Source of the DNA: Micropterix aruncella
Taxonomy: Eukaryota > Arthropoda > Insecta > Lepidoptera > Micropterigidae
Direction: 5' to 3'
Length of the DNA: 64,000 nucleotides
NCBI GenBank assembly: GCA_944548615.1
Contig: OX155976.1
Span: 6,856,952-6,920,951 of the forward strand
The notes below the pieces were generated by a model. That model made no database searches. It had not been told where the DNA came from and saw only the letters and a program-made list of their open reading frames with translations. The translations under genes and the position numbers were made by a program. This document shows, one piece after another, positions 33,804 to 44,435 of this stretch (position 1 is the first letter of the stretch; every line of letters starts with the position of its first letter).

Positions 33804-34291
33804 AAATTGAAGAAGATTTCTGATGATGATTTCAATAATGATGATGATGATGATGATGATACATGGCATCAGGGAAAACAAAAGTATCAGGGAAAAGAAA
33901 ACATGGTTGAAATGCTTCTTTCCCGAATTTCCATACAGCTCTACGCCAGAGGCCTATAGAGGGTTACAGCACCGATGCGATGACATAATTTCACTTGCCT
34001 CCATCTCTCTCTATCTCTCTATTCTGTCTACCCTCTAACTTTAATAACTTAATTCTAGGACGCGACATCTGTCCGGCACTCGTTACAGCGTTTTGCCGCC
34101 TGCAACGGATGGTGAAGGAGGGAAAAGGAACGGGAAATGCGCTAGTTTGTGATTCAGCGGTCGCTCATCAGCAGCTATTATTTCCGTTGGCCGGCCCCGC
34201 GGGTGCTGAACCGTTTGGTAAGCAGACCGACAATTAGTAGGAGTTTTAAAAATGACGAATTGCCGCCCAACGTGGGGCAGTGTATCGATTC
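33804..34291. other. spacer with (GAT)n microsatellite
   Basis: (GAT)n of about nine units lies at 33833-33860. CTCTATCT-type low complexity lies at 34003-34025. No gene is recognised. Confidence 0.6.
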
Positions 34292-34295
34292 TTAA

Positions 34296-34558
34296 CCCTT
34301 CAGGCCTCAGGCCTCCCCTTCAGGCCTTGGCCCCTCGGCCGATTGACAAGTTGCTGTCCCAAGAAATTTTAGTAAAAATTAGTAAAAAAATTGAATTACG
34401 ACACTGTCTCACCAAAACATTAATTACTGCCAAACCCATAATTAAAATGAAACATATTAACATAATAAAACATAATAAAATCAAACAAATAAAATTAAAA
34501 CGGGGCCGTCGCGCTGAATCGTGTTGTGGCCGATATCGGCCAATCGGGGCCTGAGGGG
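34296..34558. mobile_element. piggyBac-type MITE, copy 2, TTAA flanks
   Basis: TTAA at 34292-34295 and 34559-34562 brackets inverted ends CCCTTCAGGCC and complement of GGCCTGAGGGG. The interior aligns with the 25612 copy but has an extra CTCAGGCCTCCCCTTCAGGC duplication at the left end. Confidence 0.9.
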
Positions 34559-34713
34559 TTAAGGCGATTACCTCTGTCAAACTGTGAAAAATTGACATAT
34601 TGCAATCAATTTTAAGTTACTCCCGCGTGCATTTAAATAATAATAGGGATATGAATCTTGCCGCAAATTTCTTAGTCTTACGTATTGGGACGCGAAGTTC
34701 AATATATAAAATC

Positions 34714-35324
34714 TGTTGGTACTTCGCCCAACATATCGAGTCAACAAAAGAATTAGATTCTAGAAATCCATAACCGCAAACACACTTAATATTACACGCG
34801 CCAACCGACACTAAATTCCATATAATTTCGGCAATTAATGCAGACACAGCCGATGACTAATATCATTTCTCCTAATCGATTCAATCGGACATACTCACTG
34901 CCCCCACGCTTACGGCATTGCATCATTTAATGCGCTATATAAGCCCATACATTCGATCGATTCGTTATCATCCTCTGGCCAGTCAGCCACACGCATAGTA
35001 CACGCGATCATCATCCTCTAGTGGACGGCTACCGCGCTCACACGTCATCATCATCCTCTGGCGGCAGTCAACCGCATCGTTCACAAGTACACGCGCTCTT
35101 CATCATCATCTGGCGACCCTCAGCCGCGATCATCATCATCACTCACACACTACACACACTGCGACTTATCATTCGAAGCGTTACAACTGGCAAGCATCAA
35201 ACACCTTCTGCAATAAACTACTTCAACTTCAGCAAGAACGACTTTTACTACGGAGAAAACCCATTGATGACACAACACCCTCACTCACGAGCAATTGGAG
35301 TCTAGTGAGGGGTGGTCCCTCACA
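34714..35324 (+). mobile_element. solo LTR, copy 3, 4-bp TSD AATC
   Basis: It starts TGTTGGTACTTCGCCCAACA and ends GTGGTCCCTCACA, with AATC at 34710-34713 and 35325-35328. TATATAAG lies near 34936. A repeated TCATCATCCTCT motif lies at 34967-35110 in the R/U5-like part. Confidence 0.9.
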
Positions 35325-35328
35325 AATC

Positions 35329-36667
35329 TGAAGTCATCACCTTTTTTTTCAGGGTCCGTCCACATTTATTTTATTATTTATTTATTTATTAATATTTCAC
35401 ACACATTTATAATACTAGATTAATAAGATTAAAATCTACCTTGCTGGAGTAATGCCCGTACTAAGGTAGACTTTTATGTATTCTTATATTTGTAGATGTA
35501 CAATAATGTAGCATTGCCGAAAATGTAACCTTGTCGGTTGAACTCATCGTCCAAGTCGACGCGGCAAAGACTCATCCCCACCAACCAAAAAATGTCAAAT
35601 GACGGCAAAAGTTGTAGTTAACCACAAACATATAAATCATACTTATACAAAATAAATTCAAAATAAGTAAATGGGAATACATATATAAGTTATATTATAT
35701 ATATACATACATATTACAAATCAATAATTACTGGCAGTTGTCGCTGCAGCTTCAAGGGCGGTATCTTACTGCCGATTTGAAGCTAATTTTGTTTCTACTA
35801 TAAATATCAAGCTCTGTGAATTTATCATTATACGTACGTGGCAATCGGTTAAGAATTGAATTGCGCCTGTAGTTAGAATGTCGTATCGGGGGCTCGAATA
35901 ACTGTGTAGATCGGGTTTTACGTTGCGGCACCTTCAGAGTGATGCTCGAAACTATGAATGGGCTATCCAGCTGTATGGGCTAATGATCCTGATGTGGATT
36001 CCATATAAAAGTTCCATAATATGTGTATATGTACATGTAATGAAGATATTAATAATTGTAAGACAATGCAATATGACGCATTCCACAGTATGTACTTTTT
36101 GGAATAAATAAAATATGACTATGACAATCGCTGGTCTACAACAAAGTTTGTGACATGATCGAATTGTCTCCGACCGCTGATTCGCCCACTGCCACCCAGT
36201 ATCAGAAATTCCCAACAAATCCGGATGTGTTCAATTAAGCGAGGAAGCTATTCGCGTCGCGGCGTGACGGCGGAGCTTACGACAGAAACTTCGACGTGAA
36301 AACTGAAAATTCAGAGGAGGGAACTGGCGTGCGACACGTGTTGCCCGGGCAAACGACGCGGAAAAGCTGTCGCGCATGCCGAGCGCCGACAGCTCACGCG
36401 AGACGCTAGAGAATGGAACACAATCGGATCCACATGCTTAGACTGCGGTGTGCCGCAATGTGATTTATTTTCTATAGGTCTAAGCCCTAAGGGATACGCC
36501 CTTAAAAGGAAAAATATGTGTAGAGGCCCCATTTTTTTATTCACACATCCCTTATAAAACTATTCAAAATCATACTCGTAAAATTTCAAAACAAAATTCC
36601 AATTCGTTCAAAAGTTGTAAGCGACTAGCTGACCTTTTTACTTTTTACTTGTGATGAAATTATGAGT
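35329..36667. other. spacer, nothing recognised
   Basis: Open frames up to 88 codons at 35923-36218 overlap on both strands without any family motif. The word TAAGCCCTAAGGGATACGCC at about 36480 can form a small hairpin. Confidence 0.5.
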
Positions 36668-36809
36668 GTAGCCTCTTACGGGTTTGTGACGTAGCTAGAT
36701 GATGGACTGTTTCGTCCCCAAGTCTTCTACGCTCACTCCAGGGAGATAGAACGACTAATCGTTAAAACTTCCTGAGGTGACGGGCTCGCCCGCTGTAGTC
36801 GACAACCCA
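36668..36809 (-). repeat. repeat A copy 9a, partial
   Basis: In plus sense it reads CTCTTACGGGTTTGTGACG to CGCCCGCTGTAGTCGACAAC. It is followed within three bases by copy 9b in the opposite orientation. Confidence 0.83.
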
Positions 36810-36811
36810 AG

Positions 36812-36995
36812 TTGTTAGTCAGAGTGCACAATCGATCGGCTCACGCCGCACGGTGCGCAGACCGTCCAGGAGCACCAGAAGTTTGATTTCAAGGGGAAAC
36901 TAGCCCTAAGGCCCGTTAGCTCCCATTTAGTCATATCGTTAGCCCGTTAGCTCCCATCATTTAGTCATAGCAAGTTGAAAAGGCTGTGACCATAT
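36812..36995 (+). repeat. repeat A copy 9b with duplicated 3' tail unit
   Basis: It reads TTGTTAGTCAGAGTGCAC to CTAAGGCCCGTTAGCTCCCA. The unit CCCGTTAGCTCCCAT..TTTAGTCATA then appears a second time at 36947-36970, so the 3' tail is a tandem duplicate. Confidence 0.8.
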
Positions 36996-37112
36996 ATATT
37001 TCAATCTCGAAATAATGGACTTAACGACTTAAAATTTGGTATACCTACGCTCGCCGGTCAGTATAGCTGCGTAAACGATTGAATCGAACGTCTTTAATGC
37101 ATTTTATTCTCT

Positions 37113-37710
37113 TGTTGGAGCCCTGTCGCTCCACATACCCACAACAAAAAAGTAATTTCCACGGAACGAAAACCGCAGACTCGCTCAAACCTACACGAGC
37201 CAGCTGCAGTTAATTTCCAACTAAATTCGGCAATTATTGCACAGCCAAGCGACACATGTCACACCCCACTCGTAGCTATTACATCATCGCTCACTGTATA
37301 AAACGCAGTACATTTCAATCGATCGATATCATTCCCTTGGTGGACAAGTATCGTGCTACACCTCTGCATCAGTCCCTTGGTGGACAAGTACACGGCTATA
37401 GTTATCGCGCTACACTTCATTATCAAGCAGTACCTGCATTATCCGCGATACCAATCGTCAAGCCTCGCTCCTCGACTACACACTTCAGACACACTACCAC
37501 GGCTTCACCACGCGCCCACACTACTACACAACGGCGAATTAACAATCAAGGCGTTAATAACTGGCGACTTCAACTCAACTCACTTCAACCTTCTGATTAA
37601 ACACTTCTACTTCGACATCCTCGACTTTCATTCACGGAGAAAACTTCATGATGAGAACCACCCTTCGCTCACAATCAATTGGAGTCCAATGAAGGGTGGC
37701 CACTCTCACA
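37113..37710 (+). mobile_element. solo LTR, copy 2, 4-bp TSD CTCT
   Basis: It starts TGTTGGAGCCCTGTCGCTCC and ends GGCCACTCTCACA, 598 bp, with CTCT at 37109-37112 and 37711-37714. TATAAAA lies near 37297. A short internal duplication of TCCCTTGGTGGACAAGTA lies at 37335-37390. It belongs to the same subgroup as copy 1. Confidence 0.9.
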
Positions 37711-37714
37711 CTCT

Positions 37715-38470
37715 CTCACTATCCTCGCTCGTCACCAATTATCCTTTACAATCCAGTCAACCTACTTCCCGAAGAGACATCACGCTCCTTGGCTACGTTG
37801 TCAGAAGAAGTCAGTCTTGCAAAAATACTGATCATGATTAAGAGAGCGTAACGAGGTGTAAGCAGACACAGGCGCGGCGAATAAATACGTCATAATTGCG
37901 TCCCAGGTCTCCCGTTCTAATATTACGCATGAGGAAGCAAGAACCAAAATGGCCGGATCGGCGATATAGCGCCCCTCGTGGGTGGTGGGGCCGCCAGCAA
38001 GCGTCGGCAGCGCGACAAATTGGCATTCTCCGGGGCCGTTATCGCCCGCCGAATTTGTTATATTTTTTCATAGCGCTCACCCCTAACCCCGTCCCATACA
38101 GACGACCCGGCCCATAAAGGACGCGGCGCTCGGGGGCCGCCGCGATCCAATAAAAATGCCGCGCGAGGATTAAAATACCGAAAACTGCGGCACACATTCG
38201 ATAATAATTGAAATGGACAAACTGCGGATGTTCCGTATACCGGGCACGCGTGTGAGGTTCTATAGTCTATCCCAGTGGCCAATTATAACATTACTAACTG
38301 TTGCCCGCGGCTTCGCTTCGAGTAAAGCTTCGAATCGATTTGTTAATTTAAGTAGGGTGGCGTTTATTTGCCTTTTAGACGCTACCTTTAGATATTACGA
38401 ACGCGAATTACAGGCACATCTAATCAGCCACATTAATATCGACAGTCGCCTGACTCTGTCGTTCGACAAA
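37715..38470. other. spacer with a possible RTE-related motif
   Basis: GTTGCCCGCGGCTTCGCTTCG at 38302 resembles a phrase commonly seen in lepidopteran RTE-type LINE and SINE sequences. No ORF is supported. Confidence 0.4.
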
Positions 38471-38479
38471 TAGCATGTA

Positions 38480-39115
38480 AAAACTCGTTGGGTTTTTTTT
38501 GGGACATTTTTTTTCACAATAGACCAATTTATAACACTTTTATGTATTTGGAACCGTAGGAACAATTTGATGATGTAGGGCACAGTTGAAGTGGTTGCCA
38601 GTACGCCAAAGAAGAAATGTTCATATACTTGCTCTCCTATATCGTGTACTCTCCCAATTAACACCATCCTATCTCCACGAGCTTTTCGAACCACTCCCAC
38701 GGTCTCGTACTTCGGTCAGCCTCTGACAGTTTACTAAAAAATCCGAGTCATAATAGCGATTTCTATTCCTATTCTTTCTGTGTCCATGGTACAAGACTCT
38801 GGAACGATCTCCCAGCAAACATACGAAACTCGCCTTCTTTACCATCGTTTAAGACTCACCTTAAGGATTACTACCTTTCTAAGAAGTAACCAGTTCTTCC
38901 CTTTCTCTCCTCTTTCTCTCCTCGGGTATTATTAGTTTTAAATTCTTCCGCTTGTTTGTATGTTATGCAGACGGTCTGTATGTTATGTAATAATCTTTAT
39001 TTTCACAATGCACGCATGTACCACTGTGTTTAGGTTAGTTATAAGACATTGCCATGTGGCAATAAGCTCGCCTTTTGTATAATAATTAAGTGCAAATAAA
39101 GAGTTTATTCTTAAC
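38480..39115 (+). pseudogene. CR1/L2-like LINE 3' end (copy 3) with two deletions
   Basis: It shares CGTTGGGTTTTTTT, ATAGACCAATTTAT and GGAACCGTAGGAACAATTTG with the 42800 copy. About 100 bp coding for the segment before LKWLP is absent at 38572. A 5-base loss in the 'LFEPLSSHG' codons near 38690 shifts the frame. The 3' UTR with GCCATGTGGCAATAAGCTCG is intact. Confidence 0.85.
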
Positions 39116-39132
39116 TTCTGTCTGTGGGGAAG

Positions 39133-39265
39133 GGGAGCTAATGGGCCCTTGTTGAGTTGGCCACGAAGACCCATTTGTTCGGGGTCGGTCACTGACGGGT
39201 TAACACCTATCCGACGGCCTCCATGCATGAAGTGCGAGCCCGGGTAGGACTCTGACCTGAGTGCA
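39133..39265 (-). repeat. repeat A copy 10, partial
   Basis: It reads GGAGCTAATGGGCCCTTG to GGGTAGGACTCTGACC in plus sense. It sits directly downstream of the LINE tail at 39115. Confidence 0.83.
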
Positions 39266-40414
39266 AGACGCCCCCCTTAGATGCACGCTACCTATCTCGT
39301 AGACGAACGAGTCTTGTTCCTCGCCCCCAGCACCGCCTTGTACTCTGAACTAGGTATTTCGAGGTGCTTACACTCGTCACTAACGTCAAGATATCTCTAT
39401 AACTATACCACCTAAAAACTTACAATAAATGGCTAATTTTGTTTCTATTTACCTACGTGATCTTCGATTAATTTATTTTGATAAGGATTCTCATTTTATT
39501 GTTAATGTCTATAACAAATACTGCCTAATGATTTTTATTTTTTTAAACATACAAGCAGTTATTGTAGCTTAAATATAAAAGTTGGATATATGCTGTTGGC
39601 GACTTTTTTATAGATCTCTTTAAGGCCAATATTTTGGCCATATTTTGTTGTGACATATCAAACCGTTTAGTCAGAACACGCCGATAAAACAACTAACCAG
39701 CTTATTTTTCTGCTACTTAATTTACAAATATCGTGATTTCGTATTGAAAACCAATATTTATCGCAATAAAATATAGCCTATAGCACTCGTAAATAATGGA
39801 TCTTTCCTTTAGTGATAGAATTTTTGAAATCGGATGAGTAGTTTCGGATATTACCCCCTACATACAAAATTACAAACATTACCTCTTTATAATATTAGCA
39901 AATAAAGATAAAGATATGGGAGCATTATCGGTCACTACAAAACTTTTCTTTCGCACTGAGAAAAATATTGGATTTCTTCCTACATTACGGAGTCTACAGA
40001 AAAATGATGTTCCAATCGTAATTTTGTTGAATTACAAGGAATTTTGTAGAAACTCTATTACTCGATTATATGTTTCACCATGCTCCGTACGGGTAATACC
40101 AAAATAACGGTATAATGTAGCTTCAACATGATTCTTGTAAATGACTATAACCTTACGTATGCAATAAAATACTGTCATTGTAAAAGCAACAACTCGTTGT
40201 GTGTCATAATGAATGTGCGGTGTAGTTACTATGCCCGTGACATAGTAACTACATCGTTACGCGTCATTCCGATACATACGTGCGGACCACAATACATGTT
40301 ATATACGTAATCCCTTTTGAAACAGTACTTCAGTGTATTAAAGCGTTATACTTTTATCAGTGCAGATATTTCTTCCCAAACTTTGGACGGATTCCTCCAT
40401 CCTCTATTCTGATC
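39266..40414. other. AT-rich spacer with RTE-like tail and a perfect hairpin
   Basis: The RTE-like tail ending CCTCTTTATAATATTAGCA lies at 39815-39905. A 12-bp perfect stem GTAGTTACTATG with 7-base loop CCCGTGA lies at 40222-40252. No gene is recognised. Confidence 0.6.
40222..40252. repeat. 12-bp perfect hairpin
   Basis: GTAGTTACTATG, loop CCCGTGA, CATAGTAACTAC. No T-run follows and no neighbouring gene needs it as a terminator. Confidence 0.85.
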
Positions 40415-40640
40415 TCAGATTGCGCGGCCTCTACCTAGTGTGAGCGGTAATTCAGTTCAAATTTATCGCGGACCATGGCGCCTCAATCTCACACGGGATC
40501 GAGTGGCCAACGGATTGTTTTAAAGGTGGCTGACATCAGTGCAACAGGTATTGTTGGAAACGTACGTCTTCAGACTTCCCCAATTATTCGTAAGAGTGCA
40601 CAGTCGATTGGCTGACTCCGAACACAGATTGAACTTAAGT
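40415..40640 (+). repeat. repeat A copy 13, strongly diverged
   Basis: Recognisable words are GATTGCGCGGCCTCT, TTATCGCGGACCATGGCG and CAGTCGATTGGCTGACTCC in the right order. Large parts are missing. Confidence 0.6.
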
Positions 40641-40829
40641 TCCCGCCTGCCCACGAATGGACTTACGCCCATACATAGAGGCATCCCCAGGTTAGTCTCT
40701 ATTCGAGGGGGCTCCCGGTTAGGAGCTAAACCGAGACTTAGGCGAAACTTGAAAACACAAGTAGGTCATCAGACCCCACTTGCTCGGTCCGATTGAAATC
40801 GCATCAAATCGCATACAAATTGCATCGGC

Positions 40830-41540
40830 AATATCCTAGAATGAGTTGTTGCATGTTGCCCTCAATATCAGACACTTATCTGCCGCCGGTGTATGTCAAC
40901 TTCGCCGATCCGAACTCAACAAGCGGTACGCTTGTAATAATAATAATAAAACGCTTTATTCTTAAGAAAAGTACGATCACAATGTCGCAAGGGACTGACA
41001 AAACAACAAAGAGCGAGGTCAGCCTCAGAGACCCGAGAATAGTTAAAAAACAATTCAAATTTACCGCGCATGGTATTGCCACGCGCGAAATAATGGAGTC
41101 AGCTATATTTGTCAAATCATCGCTGTAAACACCAAATGGGCTTGACCACGTCTATCCGCCCGACAGTGTAAATTAAATCATCCGCCGAACAACACACTGG
41201 TGACCGCCATAGCCGAACAACCGCGAAAAGTGGTCATCTATTCTTTACAATAGACCACACACTCGCGGTAAAGGGGATCCTAAACCACTCCAAAGTGGAA
41301 TACCGATCATCGGCAAAGTTGTTGCATGTTGTCCTCAAAATCAGACACTTGTGTACCGCTTCTTCCAGCATAGGTTGACCTCGCCGATCCGAACCCATCA
41401 AGCGGTACGCGTGTACAAGTACAATGTCGCAAGTCGCCGGCGAAACAAGAAACAGCGAGGGCAAGCTCGGAGCCCCGGGGACAGTTTTACGAGTCCAGAT
41501 GGGATTATTGCGTCGTAAAAGTGGAAATCGTCGCACAAAC
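40830..41540. repeat. direct repeat pair; first copy carries a tiny LINE-tail insertion
   Basis: TTGCATGTTG.CCTCAA.ATCAGACACTT, CGCCGATCCGAAC and AAGCGGTACGC to ACAATGTCGCAAG occur at about 40846-41000 and again at 41322-41435. The first copy is interrupted at 40936-40970 by (AAT)n and AAAACGCTTTATTCTTAAG, the minus-strand end of the CR1/L2-like LINE. Confidence 0.78.
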
Positions 41541-41769
41541 TAAAAGGATCGACATAAAATCGGTCGTCGGCGGGCGGCGAAACCGATGCGGCCGCCGGAA
41601 TGGGCCCTGATAGCAGAGGAGTGGGCATTGCGCATTGGCCATGCACGACTCTGTAGCCTAGTAACGATAGCCGGCCGATAGAACGGATTTAACCCTTTAA
41701 TACGCATACTATCGCACACCTATTACTTTCTATTCTCGTTATTGTTAGCGAACAGTTTCGTGCAGCTTG

Positions 41770-42393
41770 GATCATAAGATCCATTTTGTTCTCGGATCGA
41801 CCCAACTTACGATTCAGCTCCTATTCAAAAGCCCCCTTGTGTGGAAGGCTACCCCGGTTAAGACTCTCGCGTCTCACGCCTCACGGCTGGTAGATCTCCT
41901 GGTGGGAGTGCCTCCCGGCGCTACTGCGCACCGTTTGGAGACGCCAATTGGTGGTGCACTCTGACTAATTACTGCAGGAGTCTACAATACACTGTCTCCT
42001 AAGGAGCGAGGGTGGATGTTGACTTGTTGTCATGTTATTCTTGAAACAACCTATTGGCCACACGATCCTGAGCGATATGACGGGCAATTAACGCCCAGAT
42101 GCGCAATACATTCCTATTGAATTAGCGCTGAAATACAGCAGGCAGAGCCAACATAAGCAACGAGGGAGGAGGGAGGTATCCAGAAGGTTAATTCTAGACG
42201 GAGATATCCTACCAAATCTGGTAGCCAAGGGGCGAAGTGCTACCTTTCTAGTGCCTCGCCGTAAGGCGTTGGCCACTGGCGGTTTCGTGGTTTTGCTGGA
42301 CGGTGGATTTGTATCGTCCACAGAGTCTTCTACGCTCACTACTTTAAAACTTTTCGGGGTGACGGGTTCGCCCGTTGTAGTTGACGACCACAA
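41770..42393 (-). repeat. repeat A copy 11, diverged but long
   Basis: In plus sense the second half is clear: GTGCACTCTGACTAATTACT, CTAAGGAGCGAGGGTGG, TTAATTCTAGACGGAGATATC and GGGTTCGCCCGTTGTAGTTG. The first half is eroded. Confidence 0.75.
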
Positions 42394-42426
42394 ATTACTC
42401 TATTAAGTATCGTGAGTTGTATGTAA

Positions 42427-42645
42427 ATGGTATCAGCCTATTACGGGCTGGTTAAACCACATCTGCGCTATAATCACACCCTTCTATGGGGTACTGCAGC
42501 ACACATCAACAGTCTATTCACTCTGCAGAAAAGAGCCATACGTGCGATAGTGTGTATTGGTCCACGGCATTCATATCGTGAACACTTTTTAAAACTAGGG
42601 ATATCAACCGTATATGCACATTTTGCTTAAGAAGATCTTTGCGAA
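42427..42645 (+). pseudogene. Jockey-like LINE reverse-transcriptase fragment
   Basis: The frame reads YYGLVKPHLRYNHTLLWGTA, INSLFTLQKRAIRAIVCIG and SYREHFLKLGISTVYA. This matches the 'L.YG...WG......F..QK..IR.I......C...F..L.I.T' region of insect LINE RTs. It is truncated on both sides and joins the next LINE near 42780. Confidence 0.82.
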
Positions 42646-42784
42646 TTCTATTGCAATAAAAGCTCGGCAATATCCCACGAGGTAATACATCTGCATACAT
42701 ACCAGCAATTAAACCTATTATCGCCACCTTAACATACCAAGTACAGCCAAGTTCCAGGCGACTAATTTTTACTTATATTCAAAA

Positions 42785-43590
42785 AGCAGGTAAAAAATCG
42801 TTGGGTTTTTTTACTAGACTTCCTAATAACAATACTTATTTACAATATACCAGACAATTTTGCTTTACACAATAGACCAATTTATTACACTTTTTTTTGT
42901 ATTTGGAACCGTAGGAACAATTTGATGATTTATCAGAGGAACTGCTCAAAAAATTTGAACGTTTGCAAAATGTATGCATAGGATTCATCTTCGGTCTACG
43001 TAAGTATGATCACGTATCCGACTATAGGGCACAGTTAAAGTGGTTGCGAGTACGCCAAAAAAGAAATGTTCATATACTTGCTCTCCTATATTGTGTACTC
43101 TCCCAATTAACACCATACTATCTCCACAAGCTTTTTGAACCACTGTGCTCCCACGGTCTCGTACTTCGGTCAGCCTCTGCCAATTTACTAAAAAATCCGA
43201 CTCATAATAGCGATTTCTATTCCTATTCTTTCTGTGTCCATGGTGCAAGACTCTGGAACGATCTCCCAGCAAACATACGAAACTCGCCTTCTTTACCATC
43301 GTTTAAGACTCACCTTAAGTATTACTACCATTCTAAAAAGTAACCAGTTCTTCCCTTTCTCTCCTCTTCCATTCCCAATTTCCTCTCCTCCGGTATTATT
43401 AGTTTTAAATTCTTCCGCTTGTCTGTATGTTATGCAGACGATCTGTATGGTATGTAATAATCTTTATTTTCACAATGCGCGCATGTACCACTGTGTTTAG
43501 GTTAGTTGTAAGACATTGCCATGTGGCAATAAGCTCGCCTTTTGTATAATAATTAAGTGCAAATAAAGAGTTTATTATTATTATTATGTA
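42785..43590 (+). pseudogene. CR1/L2-like LINE 3' end (copy 2), best preserved
   Basis: An upstream unit CGTTGGGTTTTTTTACTAG and GGAACCGTAGGAACAATTTG leads into DLSEELLKKFERLQNVC, then the frame FGLRKYDHVSDYRAQLKWL to NSPSLPSFKTHLKYYYHSKK and a stop near 43343. The 3' UTR ends AATAAAGAGTTTATTATTATT. It has the longest coding part among the three copies and can serve as the reference for the deletions in copy 3. Confidence 0.87.
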
Positions 43591-43736
43591 TCTGTACGCT
43601 TTGTGGGTTTCGTTTTTATTTGTACTTGAACGTACATGATGCGACTTCTAGCGTTCGGGCGATAATATAACAGACGTACCACGTACGTTCGTATAAGTTA
43701 ATACATTGCACGATCATTTAGAGGCAATTAAAAATA

Positions 43737-43751
43737 TTGATATTTTCAAAA
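43737..43751. repeat. 15-bp target-site duplication, left side
   Basis: TTGATATTTTCAAAA here is repeated exactly at 44421-44435, directly after the CTAG terminus of repeat A copy 12. Confidence 0.85.
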
Positions 43752-44420
43752 GGATGATTATTTAGGAAAGTTATTTGGGAGCTAATGGGTCGGGTTGCAG
43801 TTAGGCCACTAAGACCTATACGTTTAGGGTCGGTCAAAGTCACGGGTTCACCCATCCGGCGGACTCCACGAACAAGTGCGAGCCCGGGTAGGACTTTGGC
43901 CTGCGGGCTAGTTTTGCGTAGGAGGTATCCTACGGGCGCTCCTGGACGGTTTGCGCACCGTGCGGCGTCAGCCGATCGATTGTGCATTCTGACCGACAAC
44001 CGTAGGAGTCTGGAAACAGTACTGTCTCCTATAGAGGGATAGTTGTTAATCTAATGGCAACTGCTCTTGAGACGATTAATCGGCTACCCGTTTCCGGGTG
44101 AACACCGGGTGAATAGATTCGGTAGACACCATATCGCCGCTGCGTAAGGGAGAGGACCGCGTAAGCGACCTCGTTTAACATGTAACCAGTCGGGAGACCG
44201 GAGTAATCTGGTTGCAACTGAAAGTAAGGGCGCGAGTGTCGGCCCGCTGGTTGATTAACCTGATTACCTCGCGTTGGCTTTTTACGGGTAGTGGCGTAAC
44301 GAGACAGTGGACTGTTTTCGTCCCAAACCTTCTACGCTTACCTCACGAGAGACAAAACGATCTAATATCGTTAAAATTTCCTGAGGTAACGGGTTCGCCC
44401 GTTGTAGTTGACAGCTCTAG
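43752..44420 (-). repeat. repeat A copy 12, complete, flanked by 15-bp TSD
   Basis: This is the reference copy. Reading the minus strand, the element starts CTAGAGCTGTCAACTACAAC at 44420, contains an ACGGGCGAACCCGT hairpin within the first 35 bases, and ends near GACCCATTAGCTCCCAAAT with a short A/T tail. The 669-bp unit is flanked by exact 15-bp repeats. No promoter boxes, inverted ends or conserved frame were found. At least fourteen other fragments lie in the window. A long duplication favours target-primed retrotransposition; the CTAG end plus hairpin also recalls Helitron 3' ends, but Helitrons make no target duplication. I do not recognise a published family name. Confidence 0.85.
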
Positions 44421-44435
44421 TTGATATTTTCAAAA

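Noticed and set aside
37256..37841. Plus-strand frames of 114 and 162 codons
   Set aside because: They lie inside a solo LTR and its flank. A similar frame in the copy at 22994-23385 follows from shared LTR sequence, not from protein selection.
32979..44042. Frames of 85-89 codons recurring in several repeat A copies, with similar text such as RGSLETxLxPIE
   Set aside because: The similarity follows from DNA similarity; frames start and stop at different places, and indels are not in multiples of three.
7571..44420. Repeat A as a Helitron
   Set aside because: The CTAG end followed by T and a near-terminal hairpin fit, but copy 12 has a 15-bp flanking duplication, which Helitrons do not make. 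Kept as an alternative only.
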